A stretch of DNA of 62,685 bases from Pseudoalteromonas sp. SMS1 (GTDB lineage Bacteria; Pseudomonadota; Gammaproteobacteria; Enterobacterales; Alteromonadaceae), in assembly GCF_021530565.1 (NCBI RefSeq), contig NZ_JAKGBI010000027.1, positions 1 to 62,685 of the forward strand, given 5' to 3'. Position 1 is the first letter of the stretch; each line of letters begins with the position of its first letter. A program made the position numbers and the translations under genes. This document shows, one piece after another, positions 39,801 to 45,116 of the stretch. A model generated the notes under the pieces. It did not search any database, was not told where the DNA came from, and worked only from the letters and a program-made list of their open reading frames with translations.

Positions 39801-42066
39801 TTTGAAAAAGAGAATATACTTGCGAGGATGTTAACGTACTGTGTGGTGTGCTGGGCAAATCTAATGCGGTAACCGATGGTAATCGATCACCTATCAAAAC
39901 GGTGCCACTGGCACAAATTTGTTCATCGTCACCTTGTTGTTGCCGAATTTCAAATTGGATCTGCGTGTCTACTTCCCACATTGAGAGAAAAACACGTTGA
40001 TGATCTAAGTCTTCATTTGGCTTAATACAAATAGGACGCAGCCAATTTATGTTTTCAATAGTAAGACTATGATGATCACCTAAATTATGTGACAGTGAAA
40101 TGGCGGCACGGACCATTTCTAAACCACATACCCCCGGCAATATACGTTCATGCTGAATTTGGTGATCATTGAGGAAAAACTCGTTGCCATTAAATGAAGC
40201 ACTGAACAGCAATGCGTCAAAAGCGGGCAGTGACTGGTGTAACAACGGGTGTAGCTGAGCAGCCACTGCGTGATGGTTTGCCCCATTCATCCAATAAGGC
40301 TTAGAGTTAAATGGGTAACCTGGCAGGGCAATCCTAAGTGGTAAGGTATTTGGGTACAGCGTGCGCCAGTTAATTTGTGCACCTGTCATCCAATGCGCAA
40401 GTGCCTCTTTACAATTGCTCGCATCAAGGGATTGTGTATTTTCCTTATTTATTTTGCTTTGTTGCCAAGTACCATGTTGGTTACCAATAAAGAGATCGAG
40501 CTGATGAACGACTTCTGCGATTGAATCGGCGATAAAGCACAGGCGGTGTTGCATGTGGTCTCGACCGACTTGTAAGGTGTATGCAAGATTAACCAGCTTT
40601 GTGTCGTCAAGTGCACGCGCTTTTATAAATGCATGTAATTGTTTTGCACGCTCAGTGAGAGCGGAGGATTTTTTAGCTGACAAAACGATAGCCACAGGTG
40701 AAACCTTGGTTGCCTGTGTCGAACATGATTTTGGGGGAGATTGCAAAATCACATGCGCGTTTACGCCAGCAAAACCAAATGATGAGATACCGGCAAGTAA
40801 TGGCTTGTCATTACTTTGTTGCCAAGGTTGACACTCTGTTGTAAGTACGAATGGCGATTTTTCCAACGCAATTTTGGGGTTGAGCGTTTCAAAGTTTTGA
40901 AGTGGTGGGCGTTGCTGGTGTTTAAAACTTAACAGTACTTTAATGATGCCCGCGATACCAGCAGCAGACTCAAGGTGTCCGATATTGGTTTTTACTGTAC
41001 TTAAGTAACACTGTTGCTCGTTACGTTCTTGTTTGGATTTAGTGGCCCTAAAGGCGCGTTTCAGGCCTTGGATTTCAATTGGATCACCCAGTACAGTGCC
41101 TGTCCCGTGCAGTTCAATAAACGATAAGTCGTTTGAGTGTATCCCCGCATTATCGATGGCTGCCTGAATAACCCGAGATTGTGAAAATGGACTCGGCGAC
41201 GTGAGGGTGTTGGTATGGCCAGAGTGACCAACACTGCTGCCTTTTATGACGCCATATATGTTTAGGTTTTCAGCCTGTGCACGTTTGAGTGGCAACAATA
41301 GCACCATACCAACCCCTTCGCCGCGAACGTACCCATCTGCATCGGCATCTAATGTTTTACAGCGTCCTTGAGGGGAAAGCACACCAAGTTTGCTAAAGGA
41401 AACATATCGACTTTTGGTAATTAGTAAATTGACTCCACCTACCAGTGCCGCATTGATTTCGCCGGCTTTGAAATCGTTCACAGCTTTGTGTAACGCAACC
41501 AAAGATGAAGAACAGGCTGTGTCCACTGTTTCGCTTGGCCCCTGAAAATTAAAGAAATGAGAGATTCGATTGGCAAACACCCCTGTAGACATGCCAGTTA
41601 GAAAATGCGGATCAATATTGCCTGTCGCAAGTTCTTGGTAGTCAGTATTGCTGCACCCTAAGTACACGCCCGTCTTCGTGTTTTTAAAGCTGCTTGGTGA
41701 TAACCCCGCGTCTTCAAAGCACTGCCAAGCCAGTTCCATACTCAAACGCTGTTGTGGATCCATACTTTGTGCTTCTTTTGGCGAAATCGCAAAAAAGTGG
41801 GCATCAAAGCTATCTATGTTGTCGATGAAGCCGCCCCATTTACTCACAATTTTTTGTTCATCTTTTTTGGGAGCAGGGTCGAAATCATCCTGCCATCGCC
41901 AGCGTGATTCGGGGATCTCTCTGATACTACTTACTTTGTTTGCCAAGTTGTGCCAAAACTGCTCTTTTGAATTTGCGCCAGGGAAGCGCAAAGATATACC
42001 GACAATCGCAATATCTTGCTGAGCGTTCGTTTGTTCTGGGACCATAGTATCTTGTGTCTCTTTCAT
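21889..42066 (-). CDS. Trans-AT hybrid PKS-NRPS megasynthase
   Basis: A 6725-residue assembly-line enzyme (numbered from ATG 42066; the frame opens at 42099). Domains and active residues: module 1 KS (Cys185), DH (His635, Asp800), KR (Tyr1216), C-methyltransferase (about 1410-1630, EIGAGTGG), ACP (Ser1732). Module 2 KS (Cys1990), KR (Tyr2771), ACP (Ser2921). Module 3 is NRPS: C (HHLIIDG, His3122), A (about 3420-3920, Thr code), PCP (Ser3998). Module 4 KS (Cys4226), KR (Tyr4981), ACP (Ser5121). Module 5 KS (Cys5342), KR (Tyr6109), ACP (Ser6263). Terminal reductase about 6345-6725 (GATGFLG; Tyr6509, Lys6513). No AT or thioesterase domain: malonyl units must come from the separate AT. All KS domains keep both His motifs. 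No loading module precedes KS1. Confidence 0.96.
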   Translation of the reverse strand: MKETQDTMVPEQTNAQQDIAIVGISLRFPGANSKEQFWHNLANKVSSIREIPESRWRWQDDFDPAPKKDEQKIVSKWGGFIDNIDSFDAHFFAISPKEAQSMDPQQRLSMELAWQCFEDAGLSPSSFKNTKTGVYLGCSNTDYQELATGNIDPHFLTGMSTGVFANRISHFFNFQGPSETVDTACSSSLVALHKAVNDFKAGEINAALVGGVNLLITKSRYVSFSKLGVLSPQGRCKTLDADADGYVRGEGVGMVLLLPLKRAQAENLNIYGVIKGSSVGHSGHTNTLTSPSPFSQSRVIQAAIDNAGIHSNDLSFIELHGTGTVLGDPIEIQGLKRAFRATKSKQERNEQQCYLSTVKTNIGHLESAAGIAGIIKVLLSFKHQQRPPLQNFETLNPKIALEKSPFVLTTECQPWQQSNDKPLLAGISSFGFAGVNAHVILQSPPKSCSTQATKVSPVAIVLSAKKSSALTERAKQLHAFIKARALDDTKLVNLAYTLQVGRDHMQHRLCFIADSIAEVVHQLDLFIGNQHGTWQQSKINKENTQSLDASNCKEALAHWMTGAQINWRTLYPNTLPLRIALPGYPFNSKPYWMNGANHHAVAAQLHPLLHQSLPAFDALLFSASFNGNEFFLNDHQIQHERILPGVCGLEMVRAAISLSHNLGDHHSLTIENINWLRPICIKPNEDLDHQRVFLSMWEVDTQIQFEIRQQQGDDEQICASGTVLIGDRLPSVTALDLPSTPHSTLTSSQVYSLFQNAGIEYGPSFQGLKQVELHDNIAIAKVQVPPTTCEDFALSPALMDAALQSLIIFNPKQLALPFATDKVTYFNANKLAASYHEEVLVKAVKTSADSQNTQKFDIDICDLEGQLLVRIQGFSTREVTAPALPKTDDVQEKLLTLKPCWTEVTPTVSGEPASNLRWQYIGPSESKPHWLAERDSHTEFDHLLWVAQGDYAAPLKLFNYLKELLAQGYDTKTLSITLITNHTHSVFGEPVKADGAGLIGLLQSVTQEYSRWTLRVIDINGSIDNTDLSSHIAELKAGCYALRHTLWYRFELTSHDYLYASTGHYKPQGVYVVLGGAGGLGQVWSQWMIERFDAHIIWLGRRPIDSDIEASIARLAKRGKAPVYISCDARDRTAMQAVCDDIKRQYGAPNGVVHSILHLEDQTFAKMDETQFLRSYEAKQLTGEVALDVFGHVDLDFFLFFSSMQSFSPAPGQNNYAAGCTYLDSLARSYQHICPVKVINWGYWGSVGVVQDEYYQKKMQAIGLGSIEAEAGMAALDKFIGSDLLQAGVMQIIQGQFQDTLNQLSYSAAGEQPNLDLTQSQLRLPEDQAAVDTDLEWLCSTLIKAGWQTPQSRQNALDKLPSYFKKWWTETQRYLADHGLLTDGVLKAVEYEGNTDGQTNGNLLSNCLANLPAILSNEMKATDAVFPNASLALVEAVYQNNPTADYANHVLIEQLQAYLTQHSLSSIKVLEIGAGTGGTTRSVLPALDKWQVDEYAYTDLSHAFFNHAKAQYQTKFPFVEPKYLDISKPIGSQNIELGGYDVVIATNVLHATADIKHTLQNAKACLKSGGLLLVNEVVKKSLFTHLTFGLLEGWWLSQDAHLRLCGSPMLSASSWQKALAHSGFTPVTTPADVRCSQQIFCAISDGQILQKREPMCAHTIQKKPKPKHMTNKKVSLEHPQSHALQNTTNVCDQQTITLFVQEALFNIASHALDIAPNELDIDESFADYGVDSILAIQILDEINAKFTLNLPATLLFDYPSVETLSHYIAQEHTERVIALMPAQPASPLTLSPQPEQPVKKHCATKPSLKKHYARTPKASPASTNNTQNPSGKIAIVGMSGQFGDAHNLDEFWSMLCEKRTSVKAQTRWHTDTLNSEEKAWSQYASLLDDISTFDAPFFSITPQEAMYMDPQQRLFLQEAYKALEDANMITQVSGQNVGVYLGCAQSDYAEMAERDAPAQVFWGNAGSVIPARVSYFLNLKGPALAIDTACSSSLVAIHSACQALNNDEISSALVGGVATLCSPKFSIYAGRAGMLSPDGTCYTFDDRANGFVPGEGVGVLVLKKLEDAERDNDQIYGVILGSATNQDGTTSGITAPSSLSQEQLHQEIYDRFNIEPDSIQMLEAHGTGTKLGDPIEFQALTRAFRAHTKRTEFCALGSVKTNIGHCLTAAGVAGVIKALLAIKYRTIPASLHFEQGNSHIDWQNSPFFVNQDAHPWQPKSTQKRRAAVSSFGFSGTNAHVVLEEYEATSPAHFGSTEQPVIISLSAKSKASLIEKAQQLYAYLDHDGLTDTQLSALAYTLQSAREEMEHRLAFSARTIKTVRTQLSDFLASARGDYKQGEVKQGKEILSALDSSDFTRWIEQGELNKLLALWVVGANIDWPLLYGESLPRRLRLPTYPFAKGQFWLPNASVVSPQYDSAPTQRLDQDLSFDLQGDEVIELTPTQPSTASVKAKSTLLHYTANWIDTPLATHDNAIQNRHIVLIGENLACPLSTPITHFTCDNTSVDTQLETYTNKLITFFKTLDSRITATGQKRLVQVVVQDQSHLLSALNGVLKSAAIEYSCVSAQLICITDNQDLEQRLNQESTQPQQCIRYTQGRREVLNFDLQPYSPVNATTLPWKEQGIYVITGGLGQLGQIFAKEIIRNTTQSHVVLIGRSPLNSQIQSQLNALQITDTQLSYESVDMTDSIAVTQLFNQLHAQHGSITGIIHSAGVIKDQLISDKTPQEVAAVFAPKVTGLINLDEATKSMDLDFFACFSSIAAIFGNMGQADYACANAFMDRFMTNRKAQVVQGERFGLSLSINWPLWSEGGMQVDSLTASILHSQGIEGLPNEVGIDAFYRIFTAQNIAVQHCFLFGDAGKLSKLWHWHPSENKLREHTHSGKSKTVAQISTYVKSVVSNITKIDSTDLEDDTDFKDMGFDSIMLMSIVQKIESDGFLEIDALPPTLLFDISTIAQLCDYLLKHQTPEQPTSVAQHTPICSTSPIPLSKAQQGLWLLQKQNPTLSSYHVPMVFEVTNLNVACMQDALDWVSKKHPILSVVISEIEGLPQQVITHLAPNLTPQYAQATTKSALLALIKEDIKRPFLISQNTTSVESNQLLWRATHWRIDHSSQPLDVIVLVFHHLIIDGVSATRLLEELWQAYQTRLSNNELLAPGQDLGFFAYLEWEKQMLNSAQSKVLKQYWQSNLHGPLPILTLPEKRQVSSTEKLASRIELPLPGNGLARIEAYCSTHKINPAAFFLAAFQTLLSAKTRCTDILVGIPVLHRPTKEMTDSLGLFVNQLPYRAHLNWHQTFDELALNNQRGLGQLIKHSALPFSEIVRTVQAPRAKHDHPIFQIGFAYHNFLKAEWIESNQDLVNSIWQSCLQEPELDLSLEITPLPNTFKIAFKFNAYVYPVHAVNALAEEFLTLLEDVMFANKPTLNELPIFASHSPAVQPKNLPHTLVSQFETQVRHHPLRTAVSIGMQSLSYSKLNDKANQFAQALLSHPEFKPNSQNLIALCAKPSADLIVAILGILKSGAAYVPIDPSSPKPRISHILQDAQPCILVLDTDLPETGSITHHQVIDLQHALSGNTQVTNINRAKANGLAYMIYTSGSTGKPKGVLVEHSNICSLISNTQPLFGFNEQDVWCLFHSYAFDFSVWEIWGALLNGGKLTIPDEIVRKDTGLFAQFIADNQVTILNQTPSAFYPLMAVLVANGPDNNALRKVIFGGEALDLKRLMPWFSQPAAHAELINMYGITETTVHVTHITIDADLVHSNTAQSVIGRPLPGYEIHLFDEHLNPVQPGQTGEIYVGGCGVSRGYHNQIALTNTRFIQHVGQRLYRSGDLARLNHAGVFEYIGRVDDQVQIRGHRIELGEVQHALHSLEYIQDAYVTAAKKQLGQVLVAFLVASDAPSTAQIRTDLLIKLPEYMVPAYFVFVPNYPLTANGKVDKQALLAQLPFSQQAHESITSPATHTATLVHTQPTFIDTDRHAAITQIWQEVLEVDQIATNVPFFEAGGDSLLANVLSAKFKSQLGIEFPITHIFQHSTIDAMASYVAQQHTNIATPSQQDSSPQLEATQSDDSTQSVAMIGLSCQYPNSPTHQAFWQNLVQEKDFLTRLSESKAQGDITWLDSWVDGQELFDPEFFNISEKNAKTMSYSQRQLLLHAWKAIEDAGYRTDQMPNTGVYVSSSGADTLDLHLQDKFKDGQFVLNAQDYVASTINQPGTLPTTISYHLGFNGPSLFVHSNCSSSLSAVALACSALKAKEIDYAIVGAACLYPQRYTGYEHEQGLNFAADARCKVFDEKADGMIGGSGVSVIVLKRAEEAIADADNIYSLIRGVKVNNDGKDKAGFFAPGTQGQMHVIEQTLASANVSPASISYVEAHGTGTELGDPVEFTSLQQIYQKHTNNKQFCGLGAVKSNLGHTDTLAGLTGLIKTSLALYNKKLPASLHYNKANPHIDLANSPFYVVDKTQDWHTPLLPRRAAVSSFGIGGTNAHAILEEKPQDTVPSLVEEALVTSPSIVVLSAQNPHVLANQVKQLHAFIIDNPLSEYERIRLAYTLQFGRSVMHTRTGFVVNSVEELKSKLEHFLLSPNYNTAPQKAAHQGTLSAMLAQDNHTAILNTWLETGFNDWGFIYQGRRVQKLCLPTYPFALKAMPMGEGHAAKVPSSKTHPVDSAGRATIKIPVWTAKPIHEQELKSQEEGYHHHVVLCEAPEVEHCSETLHTLRSNHFSIEQKIEDYGFQLIELAKCLHATKQPIKLQLLIGNSADSATLTNLYTCFHALLKTVSLECNNLKTQLLIIDIPSSPRDIAHTLNENLTSFEDSVVRYQHTMRSVLAYSAVADQPTPSPFKPNGIYLITGGFGGIGRHFIQSLNAQPFHKTVIVTGRKPLDHPEVTAHLAQLQGTHSDLHYHQLDVSHKMDVLLLIRKIVAEHGTLSGVVHSAGIVEDTRFTTKDRETFKRVLSPKVAGVVALDEATQDIALDFFTCFAGLSGVHGALTQVDYATANAFLDSYMHQRDALQKQGKRHGLSASIDWPYWQDGGMTINPDVLKAISSSGFAPMPTQVGINAFSQALHYPQALVEYSTDNQQQKGPNTLASKQFKSREALTAALEESLAQIAANVLGVATNEIDPDTDLGDFGADSIAFITFINQINTQYELTLSPSVLFMHSTLNGILQHIVDEHGAQLIGHPASHMQPCNTPQNDQSAPPDDRIAIVGMSAQFPKAHDLATFWQNLINEQDCISEFNWVDAPGNDPRSQKTLPNEINWLGRLERNQTFDPLFFNIAPAESERIKLQESLLMTHVWKCIEDAGYDPKSLAGTNTGLFIGCQASYHDGLVTSCAYAPNRMSYFLDLHGPSEGVDTTCSSSLVAIHKAIQSIRSGECDQAIVGGVNVIDSPSASLAMHEIGALSATGRCRTFSSDADGIVRGEGVGMLFIKKLSNAEQDNDHIYGTVLGSAINHGGKSQGFTVPNAKAQTRLLNKAWTDAGIDPSTLSYIECHGTGTSLGDPVEIDALKAAFKPTQSDQTASARCALGSVKSNIGHLEIAAGIAGVIKVLLQLKQKTLVPSLHVTEQNPYLSLENSPFEVQVDTRHWESIHPRRAGVSSFGISGVNAHLVLEEYTPPAQQTLQEDNNSREHIVVLSATSISALTTKVRELKAYLDEHDEPALDALAYTLQIGRTAHKYRIGWTVSSIATLKSALADALNDNLEASSKVPSSKQPTLDDTEIQQLQHDLQPLLRFWLAGHGVNWQVLYITKPRRLNLPSTSFIEHAPVVKSESAPWLLLNNQWQAQPLNAPNDWHSHIESTAGDKKILVISKHPEAATALSNHLKKVEIETLSFLQMTTHTFNPESLPDVIFFIGEAGKLASIDPSLQPLHKLLMAIAPFDKHPIQLFYSLSLTDKHARRDDISALLRSYTMRNAAHAWALIEFDNQVEDWAELLVKELISPSLSNELAQPNHVKYLGQTRYGQFLQQAEQVQSSATEFKEKGTYLVVGALGELGLGLCAHLLQNFNATIVLLGRRQIQACEAPLKTLKSIGKGHIHYLTADVTSTQDLNDVKQYLADAHLTLNGVLHLGTSFSEHESTWEDFEEAIRVKVQGSINLDNLFADTNLDMFVMFSSMAVFGSLNHLSYSYGNGFQNAFSTQRQQWVEQGTRQGKTLAINWGYWQSNDPVKRIENRFAEKKGYQLIKMAGAVNLIDSLLRSQYSTIGALLSSAPNKIYQNTAKLMTRNLNNMIIAEPIATVSEHIQTPSDLRGTVIQIVSQVIGIPSQDLDLDCDLYEYGFDSISLLKTFQQLKDKLAIDLQADTFKNMNTIGAFVEDIEALYQAQRNGKEHLDKQQKPDFILDAGFTPKTNTDTLEEVFNGDVESVLLTGATGFLGSHILQQLLNETQAIIYCVVRAKSLKQAKQRIKKSAQDYQLNIDMARVRPMLGDMEQPQLGLSDADWQVLCEQVQHIVHTASYVNHIQPYFAFKKSVAGTNQLLDIATTHTLKMVHFVSSTTASTQVKNSHFSVNPVEDFINIEDAELICSGYGQSKWVQEENIRQASEVGVPYTIYRFAQISGSSETGVGNTDDIFHRILKMMMKISSMPRDASYLLDIIPVDKAAMAIVKGMAEKEKRNTVYHVANAEPLPIAHFYQFAQSRLLSFEPSSKSDFIDACKVYVDNLEKGNNQVIMEGLLTQRPGYDEYLFETYLMPMTPYNKENYLALMHRYNIEPTNWEALFETYFHQWQKDKHYQIIWQSPKVTTP

Positions 42067-42098
42067 GTTTTGTCTCAATAAAACGGGTGTATGGAACA

Positions 42099-42150
42099 AA
42101 GGGCGACCACTAAGCTTGGTGGTCGCCCTTGACCTATTCGGGTCAAGGGC
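42099..42150 (-). promoter_or_regulatory. Overlapping alternative stem-loops, possible attenuator
   Basis: Two inverted repeats share a segment. Repeat one is GCCCTTGACC (42125-42134) with GGTCAAGGGC (42141-42150). Repeat two is AAGGGCGACCAC (42099-42110) with GTGGTCGCCCTT (42119-42130). They overlap at 42125-42130, so only one helix can form at once. In the transcript the first-made hairpin would block the second, larger one, which is followed by UUGUU. This is the layout of an antiterminator/terminator pair, between the carbamoyltransferase stop and the megasynthase start. It could also be an RNA processing site. Confidence 0.6.
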
Positions 42151-42159
42151 ACGAGGCGA

Positions 42160-43902
42160 CTAGTGTTTCTCGTAAATGGTATTGTTAATGACCAAGACAT
42201 CGATACCTGACATTAAAAACACCGCCAGCATGTCTTCGACTGAATGCACAATGGGTTTGCCCATAATGTTGAAGCTGGTGTTTAACAACACGGGGACGCC
42301 TGTGATTTCTTTAAAGCGACTAATTAAGTTGTAATACGGTTCGTTCCACTCTTTTTTGACGGACTGTAAGCGGCCTGTATTGTCGACATGAACGACAGCT
42401 GGGACCCTATGACGTACCGCCTCTTTGAAGACTAAAGTACGTTCCATATAGGGCGATTCTTGGTAGTTTTCGAAGTACTCGTCACCATACTCATGCAAAA
42501 TGGAGGGGGCAAAAGGGCGGAACTCTTCGCGGAACTTAACGCGCGCATTGATGGTATCTTTCATATCTGGCAAACAGGGATTGGCCAGAATTGAACGATT
42601 ACCCAAAGATCTTGGCCCAAATTCCGCTCTGCCTTGTGCCCAGCCAATGATCTTGCCTTGTGCTAAAAACTCGGCAGTTTTTTGGTAAACGTCATCGCCA
42701 CACTCGGTGGCCTTTAAGTGACCATATTGCGCGAGTTTTTGTAGCGATTTTTCTTTGACGACAGAACCTGTATACGGTGATTGCACCGTTTTACTTGGCT
42801 GCCAGTTTGGGTGATCTTGCTGGTAGCTTAAGAAAGCGGCCCCAATCGCATTGCCATCATCCGCAGGCGCTGATGGTACAAAAATATTTTCAAACTTCGA
42901 ACGCGCAAGGGCGGTTCCCATAAATGAGGAGTTGAGTGCACAGCCGCCAGAAATCGCGAGGTTTTTAGATGGTGCGTAGTCATACGCAGCATTGATTAAA
43001 TCCATAAAGATTTCGCCAAATACGAGTTGTCCGGTGTAGGCAAAATCTTTGAATCGTTCAACAGACTCACCTGGTTCCCTGGCCATGCTTTTGATTTCTT
43101 TCATGATGGCATTTAAGTTTTTAGGCACCGCAAAATTGCCGTTTTTAACTTGAAGTGAAGCGCGCAGTAGATCATAGACTTGCTGATCTTTTTTACCGTA
43201 TGGCGCAAGCCCCATGACTTTCCATTCTTCTCCTTTGAGTGGATCAAAGCCCAAGTTTTCGCAAATGATAGTGTAGAACAGGCCTAGGCTTTTAAACGAG
43301 CGTTTCACTTTAATCGGGGCAGGTTTAATTTGTCCGTTTTTGTAGGTGTAATAAGCAATACTGCTCTTTTCACCCATACCGTCTACGACGATACATGCCG
43401 CATCATCATAGGGACTGTTGAAACAAGCGTTCGCAGCATGTGTTAAATGGTGGTCATGGTAGCGTATATCAGTGGGCTTTTTAGTCCGATAGTTACCAAC
43501 AATAAAGTTTCTGCAGCCGGCTTCAAAAAAGCGCGATAGTGTTCTACCAGCCGCCGCTTGTGAAGCGCGAGCAAAATAAAATTGGTCTTTAATATCTCGA
43601 GTATTGACATCAATATTAAACGAGAAGGTTTCCAAAATACTGAGGACCACATTTTCTAAAATGTTTGTGCTTTTCTCGCGACCTTTACTCCAAGTTTTAG
43701 CGATAACCAATTCAGTACAATCTGCACAGTGGGTTTTCAGCACTTCTTCAATGTAATAGGGGTTATCAGGCAAACAGTATAGTCCGCGCTTGTAGCCTAA
43801 GAATCGTTCTGCATCTTCAGCGAAAATTAGTTCGCCTTTTTCGTTTACGATTGCAATAGCAGGGTCGTGGAATGAGGTTGCTAAGCCAATATAATATTTC
43901 AT
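42160..43902 (-). CDS. O-carbamoyltransferase, NodU/TobZ family
   Basis: A 580-residue enzyme of the NodU/CmcH/TobZ family, which makes carbamoyl-adenylate from carbamoyl phosphate and ATP and passes the carbamoyl group to a hydroxyl. Both parts are present: an N-terminal Kae1-like domain (YYIGLATSFHDPAIAIV, metal-binding YHDHHLTHA near residue 150, VVDGMGE) and a C-terminal YrdC-like part with GRAEFGPRSLGNRSILA near 420, NARVKFREEFRPFAPSI and VPVLLNTSFNIMGKPIVHS. Full family length. It sits between the AT gene (84 bases) and the megasynthase (93 bases), same strand, so its substrate is probably a hydroxyl of the polyketide-peptide product. The start has only a weak GGA ribosome site. Confidence 0.94.
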   Translation of the reverse strand: MKYYIGLATSFHDPAIAIVNEKGELIFAEDAERFLGYKRGLYCLPDNPYYIEEVLKTHCADCTELVIAKTWSKGREKSTNILENVVLSILETFSFNIDVNTRDIKDQFYFARASQAAAGRTLSRFFEAGCRNFIVGNYRTKKPTDIRYHDHHLTHAANACFNSPYDDAACIVVDGMGEKSSIAYYTYKNGQIKPAPIKVKRSFKSLGLFYTIICENLGFDPLKGEEWKVMGLAPYGKKDQQVYDLLRASLQVKNGNFAVPKNLNAIMKEIKSMAREPGESVERFKDFAYTGQLVFGEIFMDLINAAYDYAPSKNLAISGGCALNSSFMGTALARSKFENIFVPSAPADDGNAIGAAFLSYQQDHPNWQPSKTVQSPYTGSVVKEKSLQKLAQYGHLKATECGDDVYQKTAEFLAQGKIIGWAQGRAEFGPRSLGNRSILANPCLPDMKDTINARVKFREEFRPFAPSILHEYGDEYFENYQESPYMERTLVFKEAVRHRVPAVVHVDNTGRLQSVKKEWNEPYYNLISRFKEITGVPVLLNTSFNIMGKPIVHSVEDMLAVFLMSGIDVLVINNTIYEKH

Positions 43903-43986
43903 CGCTGTGGTCCAAAAGTATTGTTAATGTTTATTCTGTTGATGGCTGGTTGATACGCCAAGCCTATGTCTATAGTTGTTTCTGTA

Positions 43987-45102
43987 TTAGGCCGATTTCG
44001 CTGCATGAGCGGTTTGCGGCATTGCGCTTAACTCGTGTAAATGGAAATAGCCGTGAAAACCGTGCAAATAAATTGCCGGACGGTGACCAAACAGTAAGCT
44101 TGCATTTGTTCGCGTGGTGTATAGGTCTGACTTGCCATTAATCTTCACTTCAGTGCCAATTGGATAAATGCGATTCCAATGTGTAACCTGTTGTTGAGGT
44201 GTCAGTGTTTTATCAGTGGCACTAACCGGTGTAACCGACTTGTGCTGAGTTACCAACGCGACGTTTGTTTGGATACTTTGTATGAGTTTGGTGAGTACTT
44301 TTTTAGGGCCCAGTTCTGTAAATGTCATCTCACCTTGTGTAAGCAAAAACTCAATACTTTGTGTCCACTTTACAGGTTGCGTGATTTGAGCAATAAGTAG
44401 CTTGGCAATGTCATGAGACGCCATAGGCTGAGCAGTGACATTGGCGATCACTGGGGTATGTAACGCCGAAAAATTAAATGCCTGAATATATCGTGCAAAT
44501 TCTTGTTGCGCTGGCGCCATGTAACGTGAGTGAAAGGCACCACTGGTGTTTAGCTTGATAAAGCGACCACCAAGCTGTTCAATCATCGGCTGACATCGTT
44601 GTATGTCAGCAGTCGGTCCAGAAATGACGATTTGATCGGGGGCGTTAAGATTGGCAATATCAACGCTTGTTAACTGGTTTTCATGTAAGTTCGAGCGTAG
44701 CGTTACTTCTTCCACATTGAGCACTGCGGCCATGGCACCAGAAGCTGCTTGGCTCATCAGTTCGCCGCGTTTTTTGACCAGTTTTAAACCTGCTTCAAAA
44801 CTAAAAGCGCCGCCAGCGAATAAAGCACAGTATTCACCTAAGCTATGACCTGCAAAAAAGTCAGCGGGAGTTGGGTTATCTTGTTGGTGCTGCAAATAAG
44901 CAAGCACACTGACGGTGTAGAGTGCAGGCTGTGTAAATTGAGTTTGGTTGAGTTGTTTGCATGAATCGTTTAGACACAAATCGCGAATGGAATAGCCAAG
45001 TACTTCATTTGCTTGTTCAACCATGTGTGGGAACTGTTTAAAAAGCTTTTTCCCCATACCCACGTAGTGTGAGCCCTGTCCCGGAAATATGTAAGTTTTC
45101 AT
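43987..45102 (-). CDS. Discrete trans-acting malonyl-CoA acyltransferase
   Basis: A 371-residue FabD-like acyltransferase that loads malonyl groups onto the AT-less modules in trans. Seen: FPGQGSHYVGMG at the start, the nucleophile Ser87 in GHSLGE, the selectivity motif GAFHS with His191 (GAFHS is typical for malonyl), and TELGPKKVLTKLI near 290. Beyond the roughly 290-residue FabD fold there is an extra 70-residue tail containing YPIGTEVKINGKSDLYTTRT, LFGHRPAIYL and a His/Tyr/Phe-rich GFHGYFHLHEL. The start follows GGAGG and is 14 bases after the stop of the PfaD-type gene, so they form an operon. Confidence 0.94.
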   Translation of the reverse strand: MKTYIFPGQGSHYVGMGKKLFKQFPHMVEQANEVLGYSIRDLCLNDSCKQLNQTQFTQPALYTVSVLAYLQHQQDNPTPADFFAGHSLGEYCALFAGGAFSFEAGLKLVKKRGELMSQAASGAMAAVLNVEEVTLRSNLHENQLTSVDIANLNAPDQIVISGPTADIQRCQPMIEQLGGRFIKLNTSGAFHSRYMAPAQQEFARYIQAFNFSALHTPVIANVTAQPMASHDIAKLLIAQITQPVKWTQSIEFLLTQGEMTFTELGPKKVLTKLIQSIQTNVALVTQHKSVTPVSATDKTLTPQQQVTHWNRIYPIGTEVKINGKSDLYTTRTNASLLFGHRPAIYLHGFHGYFHLHELSAMPQTAHAAKSA

Positions 45103-45116
45103 ATTGCCTCCGTTTT

